NCBI GenBank assembly: GCA_002478145.1
Contig: DLMI01000180.1
Location: 6,178 to 70,177 of the forward strand
Length of the DNA: 64,000 nt
Direction of reading: 5' to 3'
From: Acidobacteria bacterium UBA7540
Lineage (GTDB): Bacteria > Acidobacteriota > Terriglobia > UBA7540
A program made the position numbers and the translations under genes. The number at the start of each line of letters is the position of its first letter. The stretch's first letter is position 1. The notes under the pieces were generated by a model. That model searched no databases, was not told the origin of the DNA, and saw nothing but the letters and a program-made list of their open reading frames with translations. Below are positions 35,640 to 43,189 of this stretch, in pieces.

Positions 35640-36113
35640 TTTCAGCCTTTCTCTGGGCCGCAGAGCTGCGCTCTGCGCCAGCCTGCGTTGAGTACGACGA
35701 ACGATATGTGTGGGATTGAAACAAGGTCGTGGGTCCTTCAGGGCTCACGGGTTGAAATGGATTGGCCGCTTAACCCAGGCCGATGGCCTGGGCTGGGATG
35801 CGTCGCCCCTTTGAGGCTCAACAGCGTCTCCCCATGCGCTGCTGCGGGTTAACGATTGCCAGTCTGCCCTTGGATTCAAAAGCGCGAATCTGTTCGCGTA
35901 GCGCGGACCCCCGCTTTTGGGGTCCGCGGTTCTTCAGTAGGGAAAAGCTCAAATCTCAAAAATAGCGGGCTGCCCTCGGATTCGGAAGCGTGAATGTAAG
36001 GAAGAACCGCAGACCGCGAAGACGGCGGTCTGCGCTACGCTTGCTGCTCAAGGTGGAAATGGCAGCGCAAAAGTTAACCCTTCGCCCCAAAGAACAAAAC
36101 GATGCCCCGCCGC

Positions 36114-38393
36114 TCAATCGCCGATCTTGAGGATTTGCGACAGCGGAAGATTCCGGGAAGAACCGCCGACCCAAAACTTGTAGTCGCCGGCCACGAGTTC
36201 CCATGCGCCCTTGTCAGCATTGAAGACCGACAGGTAGTGAGGGTCCAACGTAAGGTTGACCGTTTTGGCTTCACCAGTAGCAAGGTAGACCTTATCCCAC
36301 CCCACCAGCCGCTTCGGGGGTTCGCCGGCGCTTGCTGGCAGCGAGACGTAAACCTGCGCGATCTCCGCCCCAGGACGCGCCCCCGTATTCTTCACGTTGA
36401 AGGTTACCGTCACCGCCCGTCCCGGTATGACCTTCAGATCGGAGTAGGCATAACTCGTGTAGGAAAGTCCATAACCAAAGGCGAACAGCGGTTGCTTGTT
36501 TTCGGCGTCGTACCACTTGTAGCCGACCTTCAGGCCTTCGTTGTAGTCGACTTCGAACTGCGTCGTATTCATGCGGAAAGGCGCACCGGGGATCGGAGTC
36601 TCCATGCCAGCCCCACCAGCCGGCGGCGGCTGTTTCGTAAGCCTGGGATGCGGGAGGTCCGCTTCCGCTCTGGCGATTGTAAGGGGCAGTTTTGCTGAGG
36701 GGTTCACGTCCCCGAAGAGGATGTTGGCGATGGCGTCAGCCCCGCGAATCCCCGGATACCAGGCCTCCAGCACGGCGCTCACGTTGTCGATCCAGGGCAT
36801 CGTCACAGGACCGCCCGTTTCCAAAACGACGATGGTGTGCGGATTCGCAGCGGCCACCGCGTTCACCAGTTGGTCCTGATTGTCCGGCAGCGAGAGACTC
36901 GGCGCGTCCTGCCCTTCGCTCGCGGGCTGGTTGACGAACACGATGGCGATGTCCGATGCCTTGGCCAGATCCGCCGCGGCTCCGTGGTCTAGGCCCGCGT
37001 TGTACTCCACTTTGGCATTCGCCGCCTTGGCACGAATCGCCTCCAGCGGCGAGGAGGGGTCCCACACCACTCGATCAAAGTAGGGCATCGGAGGCGCGCC
37101 TGGGGGCCGAGGCGGCGCCGGCACTGCGTTTCCTCCTGGCGGATCGACCTGCGCCGAACCTCCCCCCGAGAGCACGGCGATGTCCGCATGCGATCCGATA
37201 ACCGCAATCGACTTGAGGCGCGACGCGCTCAGTGGTAATTGGCCCTGGGCGTTCTTCAAGAGAACGGTGCCCTGCTCGGCCACCCGCTGCGCCACTTCGA
37301 ATCCGGCGAAAATATCCACCACCTTGCGATCCGGCGGATGGTCAAAGAGGCCAACAGCAAACTCTGTCCGCAGGAGGCGGTGGACCATGTCGTCGAGACG
37401 CGACATGGGCACCTCCCCGCGCTTCACCGCTTTCTCGAGCGCATCGGCGAAGTAAATATCGTCGGGCATCTCCATGTCCAATCCCGCCAAGGCGGCCTTG
37501 GTCGTGCTATGAGTGGCTCCCCAATCCGATAGGACGAAGCCCTGGAAGCCGAAATCCTTTTTCAGCGCGTCATGCAGAAGGTAACTGTTCTCGCAGGCAT
37601 AGTCACCGTTGACGAGATTGTAAGAGCACATCACCGCTCCCACGCCCGAGTCCTTGACGGCAATTTCGAAGGCCAGCAGATCGCTTTCGCGCATGGCACG
37701 TTTGTCGATCTTGACGTTCACGAAATTACGGCCACTCTCCTGGTCGTTCATGGCGTAGTGTTTGACGTCGCCAATGACGCCCTGTTCCTGGAGGGCCTTC
37801 ATCTCCTGGCCGACAAGCTTCCCAGCCAGGATCGGGTCTTCACCTTTGTACTCGAAGAGGCGGCCGTTACGCGGCTCCCGCGCCAGGTTGATGCCGCCGC
37901 CTAGTGACATGTTGAAACCCTGGTCGCGAAGCTCCCGGCCAATCAACGCTCCGTAGTCGTGCGCCAGCTTGAGGTCCCAGCTCGACGCCTCGGATGTGCC
38001 GGACGGCAATGCGGTCGAGTACCGGCTGAATCGGGCGCCGCGGGTGACGCCGACAGCGGCATCCGCCATCTGGAGGTCAGGGATGCCCAGACGCGGAATG
38101 CCGGGAATGAAGCCCGCCCCGCCCAGCGATCCCGGCGGCGGTTGCGAGCCGGGAAATTGGGAAAACGCCTTCCGGCCGACTCCATGTAGGAGTGAGATTT
38201 TCTCCTTGAGTGTCATCTGCCCCACGAGGAGTTCGGCCCGCCGGTCGGGTAATAGACTCCGGTCCATCCACGGACCCTGGACCGCAGGCGCCTGATCCCC
38301 TGGCCGGCCTTGCCCTTGCGCCGAGACCGCTAGAAGGGCGAGCGTGAGAATCCAAGCCATTACCGAGCAGATCGTTAGCCGTTTCAGATACAT
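36114..38393 (-). CDS. Glycoside hydrolase family 3 (beta-glucosidase-like)
   Basis: A 759-residue exported GH3 enzyme that removes terminal beta-linked glucose or a related sugar. Order: signal peptide (about 1-28), (beta/alpha)8 domain (about 45-330), alpha/beta sandwich (about 370-600), and a C-terminal fibronectin-III-like domain (about 660-755). The catalytic nucleophile Asp is in GFVLSDWGA (about 288), and the substrate-binding KHYAMNDQESGR (about 215-226) is typical. The start is ATG 38393, with GGAGAG ahead; the frame continues upstream to 38690 without similarity. It probably acts in the periplasm on plant or microbial oligosaccharides. Confidence 0.9.
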   Translation of the reverse strand: MYLKRLTICSVMAWILTLALLAVSAQGQGRPGDQAPAVQGPWMDRSLLPDRRAELLVGQMTLKEKISLLHGVGRKAFSQFPGSQPPPGSLGGAGFIPGIPRLGIPDLQMADAAVGVTRGARFSRYSTALPSGTSEASSWDLKLAHDYGALIGRELRDQGFNMSLGGGINLAREPRNGRLFEYKGEDPILAGKLVGQEMKALQEQGVIGDVKHYAMNDQESGRNFVNVKIDKRAMRESDLLAFEIAVKDSGVGAVMCSYNLVNGDYACENSYLLHDALKKDFGFQGFVLSDWGATHSTTKAALAGLDMEMPDDIYFADALEKAVKRGEVPMSRLDDMVHRLLRTEFAVGLFDHPPDRKVVDIFAGFEVAQRVAEQGTVLLKNAQGQLPLSASRLKSIAVIGSHADIAVLSGGGSAQVDPPGGNAVPAPPRPPGAPPMPYFDRVVWDPSSPLEAIRAKAANAKVEYNAGLDHGAAADLAKASDIAIVFVNQPASEGQDAPSLSLPDNQDQLVNAVAAANPHTIVVLETGGPVTMPWIDNVSAVLEAWYPGIRGADAIANILFGDVNPSAKLPLTIARAEADLPHPRLTKQPPPAGGAGMETPIPGAPFRMNTTQFEVDYNEGLKVGYKWYDAENKQPLFAFGYGLSYTSYAYSDLKVIPGRAVTVTFNVKNTGARPGAEIAQVYVSLPASAGEPPKRLVGWDKVYLATGEAKTVNLTLDPHYLSVFNADKGAWELVAGDYKFWVGGSSRNLPLSQILKIGD

Positions 38394-39544
38394 GTTAGTC
38401 TCTCCATGACAGTTAGAAGCTAAGAAGGGTGGGGTTCGGCAAGCTACGACCGAAGTTGAGTTGGCGCCCAAGTGCCCGTTCTTGAGCATGGTTCCGGCTC
38501 TTGGTGGTCTGTGACTTACTGGCAGTTCGCTGTCTTCGGACAGGGGACTTGACCCCGTTGGTGAGACTCTTAAACCCATCCGCAACCGGGCCGAGCCCCG
38601 ACTATCAACAAACGAGGACAGGATATGCCGAAAGCCAAGAAGGGAGCAAGCGAAAAACTGACGAGGCGATCCCTCAGGCCGACGAGTCATGCCTCGTTAG
38701 GGATCGGAAGGGCGGGGCTTCAGCCCAGCCGCACGCGGAGGCAGAGAGTCGCGGCTTTAGCCGCTGAAGCTACATGTTCCCTAATGGCATTGGTTAGTGC
38801 TTCAGGGGCTGAAGCCCCTTTCTGGTGCGCGCCCGGCGGCGGGGCTGAAGCCCCGCCCTTCCCCTAGAATTGGACGCAGAACTTGACTCTTTTACACCAA
38901 GTTCCAAACCTCAAGACCTGTAGGAAGGAAGGATGTGATCGAGGGATCGCTTGGAATTGCGGATTCATAGTTCAGGTTTACCCCGGCACCCAGCCATTAA
39001 TCCTCAGGGTGAAGGCCATCCGGCGAGTTTCGGTCATTCGCTGTAGAGGGAAGGAGGAAGCAGGTAATCCAAGTCTCCTCGAGCTACCTGCTTCCCCAGG
39101 TAGTCATTAGAGTTGAGTTACTCATATAGACGTAGAATTCGCCGAAAAAGTTGCATGCGTCAAACAATTTGTCCTACAAATTGGGCCGGAACTTTTGCTG
39201 ATTCGTTGGATGCCAAAGCCTCGGGCAGGAAAGGACTTACTGGCCAAAGGCTCCGCCCTCCTGAGGCGGTCGAGGGTCGAGAGTCGAAAGTCGAAAAGGG
39301 CGATACCGCAAATGTGTGCGACAACCTGCACAGCGCGGCGCGGCCGCAACCAAACACCAGGTTTTAGTTGCCGATTGACGATTGAAGAAGTGGTGTGGCA
39401 ACCTTCTCCCCTGTCAAGCGATCCCGTCTCGGCGGGATCAATCGAAAATCGGTTGCTTATTCTGACTCCTGACTTCTGGCTCCTGCTTTTTCATCCCCTC
39501 GTCTTCAGCACAAGAGCCTCGAATCGAGCCATTGATTCATTGGC
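38394..39544. other. Long intergenic region with REP-like palindromes and heptamers
   Basis: About 1.15 kb between the GH3 gene and the SRPBCC operon. REP-like palindromes with GGGCGGGGCTTCAGCCC and its inverse occur at 38706-38862, the same family as at 49191-49346. Heptamer arrays occur at 39268-39295 (GGTCGAG, AGTCGAA), 39372-39385 and 39438-39486, with a CCCGTCTCGGCGGG hairpin between the last two. A short basic frame at 38625 (MPKAKKGASEK) is weak and runs into a palindrome, so I do not call it. Confidence 0.55.
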
Positions 39545-40366
39545 TTATTGAATCATCTCAAGTGATGGGTGGCCTAACGGGCGCTTTGTGTTTGGGTTCG
39601 CTGATAGCTGAGAGCTGACGGCTGAAGGCTCAAGGCTGCTCGTTGCGCGGCCGGCATTCTCGGCTCGCTGCTTGATACCCAGCATCATCTTGCGTTCCAT
39701 GATGAAGTGGACGGGATCAAACACCAGGCGCCCGAAGAGCATGGCGCCGAAGCTCTCGTCCTGGGCGCCACGCGAACGGAGGATCAGCCGGGTGGCGTGG
39801 TTGTTAATGGGTTCGAGGATGAATGTCCAGGTTCCGCTTTGGGCGTGGCCACCCCTGGAGATTCTCTCCGCGTCGCTGGGCGAGACAAGGACCATGGCGC
39901 GATTGGGTTCAAGTAGCGCGACCACCACGCGTCCTCGTCCGCCGTACCGGTCTTTTCGAGCTAACCAAACCGTGTCGCCGGCCTGGCGCGTCTGCCACTC
40001 CGGATGAATCCGGTCCGCATTGTGCATGTCAACGAAGAAGAGATTCTCGAGCCACGCGTAGCTGTAGCATCCCCCGCGGTCCTGGCCGATCTGCACGATC
40101 CACGGCCACACGTCGGTGACCGGCGCATTAATCGTCAAAGCGCGTGTGGCCAGGCTTGCGGGCCGGGGTGAGAGTTCATCCCCCGGCCATGTCCGGCTGA
40201 TCTCGTCGCCCGTCGCCCCCCAGGTGAGATACCATGGCCGGATGAACCACAGGTGAACCAGACCAGCCACCACCAGCCCTAATGCCAACCACGCTGCGGC
40301 CCGCGCCAGCCGGATCGCCCACTTCGCTTTTGTTTCCGCCTCGTGGGTTTCACTAGCCTTGGTCAT
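39545..40366 (-). CDS. SRPBCC-like (polyketide cyclase/START-like) membrane-anchored protein, paralogue A
   Basis: 273 residues with one N-terminal membrane helix (about 20-42) and a helix-grip domain (about 75-235) typical of the SRPBCC superfamily: [69 protein letters not shown]. It probably binds a hydrophobic ligand at the membrane. The last 30 or so residues ([15 protein letters not shown] onward) come from a heptamer repeat array and are not conserved with the paralogue at 41053, which ends at the MMLGIK equivalent. Third gene of a minus-strand operon; GAGGA precedes ATG 40366. Confidence 0.75.
   Translation of the reverse strand: MTKASETHEAETKAKWAIRLARAAAWLALGLVVAGLVHLWFIRPWYLTWGATGDEISRTWPGDELSPRPASLATRALTINAPVTDVWPWIVQIGQDRGGCYSYAWLENLFFVDMHNADRIHPEWQTRQAGDTVWLARKDRYGGRGRVVVALLEPNRAMVLVSPSDAERISRGGHAQSGTWTFILEPINNHATRLILRSRGAQDESFGAMLFGRLVFDPVHFIMERKMMLGIKQRAENAGRATSSLEPSAVSSQLSANPNTKRPLGHPSLEMIQ
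39601..39642. repeat. Heptanucleotide array encoding the tail of SRPBCC paralogue A
   Basis: Six consecutive units of the form CTGANAG/CTGANGG in exact phase. On the minus strand it is translated as the C-terminal tail of the SRPBCC gene. Confidence 0.7.
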
Positions 40367-40411
40367 TGAACGTAGTCCTCCGCGTTCGGGGCGAACCTCA
40401 GAATCCGGTAC

Positions 40412-40498
40412 TGGGTCAATTTGATGCTGTAGCGGCGATCCCGCAAGGCGGGATCGCCAAATGGCGGCATAAAGCCGCCTCTACATCAAATTGACCCA
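40412..40498. mobile_element. MITE-like element (87 bp) between cistrons
   Basis: Perfect 15-base terminal inverted repeats TGGGTCAATTTGATG (40412-40426) and its reverse complement (40484-40498). Two hairpins lie inside: an 11-bp perfect stem at 40434-40444/40448-40458 and a GGCGGC/GCCGCC stem at 40463-40479. It lies between the membrane-protein gene and SRPBCC paralogue A of the same operon. No flanking target duplication is obvious. Confidence 0.6.
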
Positions 40499-40519
40499 TT
40501 ACCCAGCATCCCGTCACGT

Positions 40520-41020
40520 TCAGCTTCCGTGAGCGCGGTCCAGTGGCGGTGGGCCCATCCAAAATGCCACTATTGCCCCCAAGGCCAATCCCTGCAAGAT
40601 GATCTCCGGCTGGACCTTCAGGTGCACGACCGGAGTGAAGATGGGTCGCATGTATACCATGCCTTCAATTGTTCCGGGCGCGGCCACCGCTGTCGCCCAG
40701 AATCCCAGCACAATGTACAACCCGGAAATGGAAAGGAAGCGCTTCTTGAATGACCAGTTCATCAGCGTGTTGAAGAAAGGATAAAGCGCCGCGGCCATCA
40801 GGAAACCCCGAAGAAACTGGGCTGGGAGAAACCAAGTCACTACATGTCCCCACAGCTCCGGCTCCGCCTCCGTGCGGATGAAGACCTTGAAGATGGGGTT
40901 GGGGCCAACGTAGAACTCCTGGGTGAGGAGCGGGTAGGCGATTGCCCCCGCGATGAAATAGGTGATGATATGGGCTGCCGTAACCTTGCCGGCAAAGCTG
41001 AGGAAATGGCCAGTCCTCAT
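40520..41020 (-). CDS. Integral membrane protein between SRPBCC paralogues
   Basis: 166 residues with four predicted membrane helices (about 15-35, 65-85, 95-115 and 140-158). No family is recognised with confidence. GGAGG precedes ATG 41020. It is the middle gene of a three-gene minus-strand operon with two SRPBCC-like proteins, so a shared task in handling a lipid or other hydrophobic molecule at the membrane is likely, though unproven. Confidence 0.7.
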   Translation of the reverse strand: MRTGHFLSFAGKVTAAHIITYFIAGAIAYPLLTQEFYVGPNPIFKVFIRTEAEPELWGHVVTWFLPAQFLRGFLMAAALYPFFNTLMNWSFKKRFLSISGLYIVLGFWATAVAAPGTIEGMVYMRPIFTPVVHLKVQPEIILQGLALGAIVAFWMGPPPLDRAHGS

Positions 41021-41052
41021 GACGTTCCTCCGGGCGCGAGTCCATGACGCCT

Positions 41053-41685
41053 TTACAGCCCGGCTGCTCCCTCCGCTCGCGCCTTGATACCCAGGAGCAT
41101 CTTCCGTTCCATAATGAAACTGCCGGGCTCGAGGATGACGCGATTAAAGAAGGCGTTCCTCCGCGTCGGATTGTAGTCGGAGTGAAAGCGCTCGATCAGC
41201 CGGGTGGTGCGTTCGTCCACGGGCTCGATGTAAAAGGTCCAGGTGGTGGCGGCATAATCCCCGGGCTTGACCAGGTTGGAGGGAGGGCCTTGCCGTGTGT
41301 CCCCGTGCAACACAATCACCCGGCGCGGTTCAACGATCACCGCGGGAATGGGCGGAATCTTCGGGTGCAGGAGGATCTGATCACCGGCCTTCAAATTCTG
41401 CCACTCCGGATGGACCCGGTCGGCATTGTGAATGTCGCAGCCCAGCAGGTTCTCGATCCATGTGTAACTGTAGAAGCCGCCCCGTCCTTGCCCTATCTGC
41501 GCCAGCCACGGCCACACCTCGGCCACCGGCGCATGGATTGTGATGGCGTGGGTTGCTGACAACTTCGGGTTAGGCAGCAGCTCGTCGCCGGGAAGCGCGC
41601 GTCGGACCTCTGCCTCCGTCGCACCCCAGCGAACGTGCCACGGCCGCAGCCAGTGCCAATAAGCAGCAAAAGCGACCGCCCCCAC
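41053..41685 (-). CDS. SRPBCC-like protein, paralogue B (N-terminus cut by a stop codon)
   Basis: 210 residues, clearly homologous to paralogue A over the SRPBCC domain ([50 protein letters not shown]). As written it starts at GTG 41685. Upstream in the same frame there is a good start (ATG 41751, with AAGGAGG before it) and eighteen sense codons, but codon 19 is TGA. The intended protein would have begun MANVGKSNWLIGAFLGLT and formed the membrane helix that paralogue A has. The domain itself is intact. Either the gene is inactivated, restarts at GTG 41685, or is read through. Confidence 0.7.
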   Translation of the reverse strand: MGAVAFAAYWHWLRPWHVRWGATEAEVRRALPGDELLPNPKLSATHAITIHAPVAEVWPWLAQIGQGRGGFYSYTWIENLLGCDIHNADRVHPEWQNLKAGDQILLHPKIPPIPAVIVEPRRVIVLHGDTRQGPPSNLVKPGDYAATTWTFYIEPVDERTTRLIERFHSDYNPTRRNAFFNRVILEPGSFIMERKMLLGIKARAEGAAGL

Positions 41686-41751
41686 GATGAGCAGTCAAGT
41701 GAGTCCCAAGAATGCCCCAATCAGCCAGTTTGACTTGCCCACATTCGCCAT
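41686..41751 (-). other. Original 5' end of SRPBCC paralogue B, interrupted by TGA
   Basis: ATG 41751 with AAGGAGG about ten bases ahead, then eighteen codons, TGA at 41697-41695 and three further codons to GTG 41685. Restoring one base of the TGA would rebuild an N-terminal membrane helix like that of paralogue A. Confidence 0.7.
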
Positions 41752-42655
41752 TGCCGTCCAGCCTCCTTAAGATACCCGCCCACCACGGCCGGCTCTACTG
41801 ACGCGACTTCGTCGTCAGTTGGTAATGCTTTTGTCCACCTGGCCAGCGCCACTTGCCTTTCCAGCCGGGACTTCCATTTGACAACTCCCGACGAGTATAC
41901 ACCCCACAGCCTCGTCCTGGAACGTTCCAGCATGGTTTGGTCCGCGGCCCCTCTTGGGCATTCTTCAACAACCCTGCTTCCACGCAGGGGCAACGCCGAA
42001 CGCCCAGTCGAGGCGGACTCCCTGTCTCTTGACATGACCAAAATGATAGGCTAGTATAGTAAGTGGGGTCGTGGAAGAAACAGGATTCATTCGGGATTCA
42101 GGATTCAGGAGTCAGGGTTCAGGAGTCAGAGTGAAGAGCATCTGCTTACTGTCGAGTGCCTACTGAACTTGAGGGGGCTCGAGACGGCGGGACCCTTGGC
42201 CCGTGCCAAAGTCTACGACAAGATGTCACCGCAGACAGGGAAGGAAAGAACTACTAACTTCAAAAAATGGAGGACAATGCGGGAATGTTGTTGAAAACAA
42301 AGGACCGGCCCCCAGGAGCCGAGGGTGAAGCGGGAATGTTATAGAAAACTAAGGTAGTTACGCGCTGAAAGCGGGAATGTTGTTGAAAAGACAGGGGTTC
42401 CGAATTGTGAATAGTGAATGTGAATTATGGATTGACTTCTTACTTCTGGCCACCGCCTACTGCCTATTGCCTACTCTTCAGGCGGGTGGCAGGCAGGGCA
42501 ATTCACAATTCAGAGTTCGAGATTGCCAACTGACCACGGACAACGGACCCGCCACGGCGGGACAACTGACGGCGGCCACCCTATATGCGTTATAATACGT
42601 AGCCGAGTTGGAAATCATCAATGGCAGACGGCAGCAAAGTTGAGGATCAGGAACG
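41752..42655. other. Intergenic region with heptamers and a 19-base direct repeat
   Basis: About 900 bases. Contents: heptamer array 42094-42128 (GGATTCA and variants); three copies of GCGGGAATGTTGTTGAAAA at 42280, 42331 and 42371 (the middle one diverged); a heptamer element 42400-42575 with a CCCGCCACGGCGGG hairpin; and a TATAAT at 42591-42596 that probably serves the next gene. A minus-strand frame 41721-42041 has no family resemblance and was not called. Confidence 0.55.
42591..42596 (+). promoter_or_regulatory. Candidate -10 element for the gene at 42656
   Basis: TATAAT at 42591-42596, directly after the heptamer element. The best -35 is a poor CTGACG at 42566-42571, 19 bases upstream, contributed by the last heptamers. 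Confidence 0.4.
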
Positions 42656-43000
42656 ATGAGCTATATCGTGACACCGTTTGAGGTCAGTTCCAAAGGCTTG
42701 GAATCGCCGGTCAAAGTTCATTTTGTTCACCTTTACTCAGCCATCGCCACGCGGCATAGCGACACTATGGACGCAGTTTTCTTGGCGGACGGCCAGAAGG
42801 TGACCGTCGCCATTTCCTGCGCGACACTCGCCGAATTGCAAGAACGCGATCGCAAGAATCTTACCGACCAACAACTGGCGGATATTGCCGCTCTGCATCT
42901 GCGTCGAACGCTCGAGCACGGGTACGCGGCTACCGAGGCGGAGCTTTTCCTGAGCGGTGAAGAATTCCGGGCCTTGGGTCGCGAACTCGGGTATCTGTGA
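42656..43000 (+). CDS. Conserved hypothetical small protein
   Basis: 114 residues, no signal peptide or membrane helix, mixed alpha/beta. Recognisable segments include DAVFLADGQKVTVAISCATL and a helical C-terminus (DQQLADIAALHLRRTLEHGY ... FRALGRELGYL). The family is not known to me. It has a start at ATG 42656 with AGGAACG ahead, and a promoter-like TATAAT 60 bases upstream. The gene is followed by a heptamer element and glmS; no functional link is evident. Confidence 0.6.
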   Translation: MSYIVTPFEVSSKGLESPVKVHFVHLYSAIATRHSDTMDAVFLADGQKVTVAISCATLAELQERDRKNLTDQQLADIAALHLRRTLEHGYAATEAELFLSGEEFRALGRELGYL

Positions 43001-43013
43001 GTAGGTGTCAGTA

Positions 43014-43189
43014 CCAGGATTCAGGAGTCAGGAGACAGAAGGTGGGAACTAAGCAGAGGGCAACAGGCAGTGGGGAGAAAACAACTCATTCCAAACTCCA
43101 AGTTGCTTCATACCCCGACTTGCTGGCGAAGTGCTTTAACTGACCACTGACGACTGACGACTGACAACTGACAACTGAGGAGTGAATGT
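43014..43189. repeat. Heptanucleotide-phased element ending at the glmS start codon
   Basis: Left part 43014-43041: CAGGATT, CAGGAGT, CAGGAGA, CAGAAGG. Right part 43141-43189: seven units of the form TGACNAC, the sixth of which is TGAGGAG and the seventh TGAATGT. ATG of glmS begins at the next position, 43190. Confidence 0.75.

Larger units (their letters stand above)
35285..36040. repeat. REP/RAYT island
   Basis: Three nested pairs of inverted palindromes around two transposase remnants. Outer pair: 35285-35345 and 35775-35825, each with AGCCCAGGCC..GGCCTGGG and GGGGCGA. Inner pair: a 25-base sequence at 35486-35510 and its exact reverse complement at 35659-35683, each itself containing CGCAGAG..CTCTGCG. 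Third pair: 40-base sequences at 35896-35935 and 36001-36040, 33 of 40 positions alike as inverted repeats. No intact gene lies in the 1 kb gap 35075-36113. Confidence 0.7.

Noticed and set aside
38625..38867. Short basic frame starting MPKAKKGASEK
   Set aside because: It runs into a REP-like palindrome; the C-terminal half is the repeat translated.
41721..42041. Minus-strand frame of 106 codons upstream of the SRPBCC operon
   Set aside because: Its end overlaps the strong ribosome site and start of paralogue B, and no domain is recognised.
42280..42390. Possible CRISPR array (19-base repeats)
   Set aside because: Only three copies, one diverged, with unequal spacing of 51 and 40 bases and no cas genes.
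43042..43189. glmS ribozyme upstream of glmS
   Set aside because: The region is heptamer repeats and shows no ribozyme core; such ribozymes are mostly found in Firmicutes.
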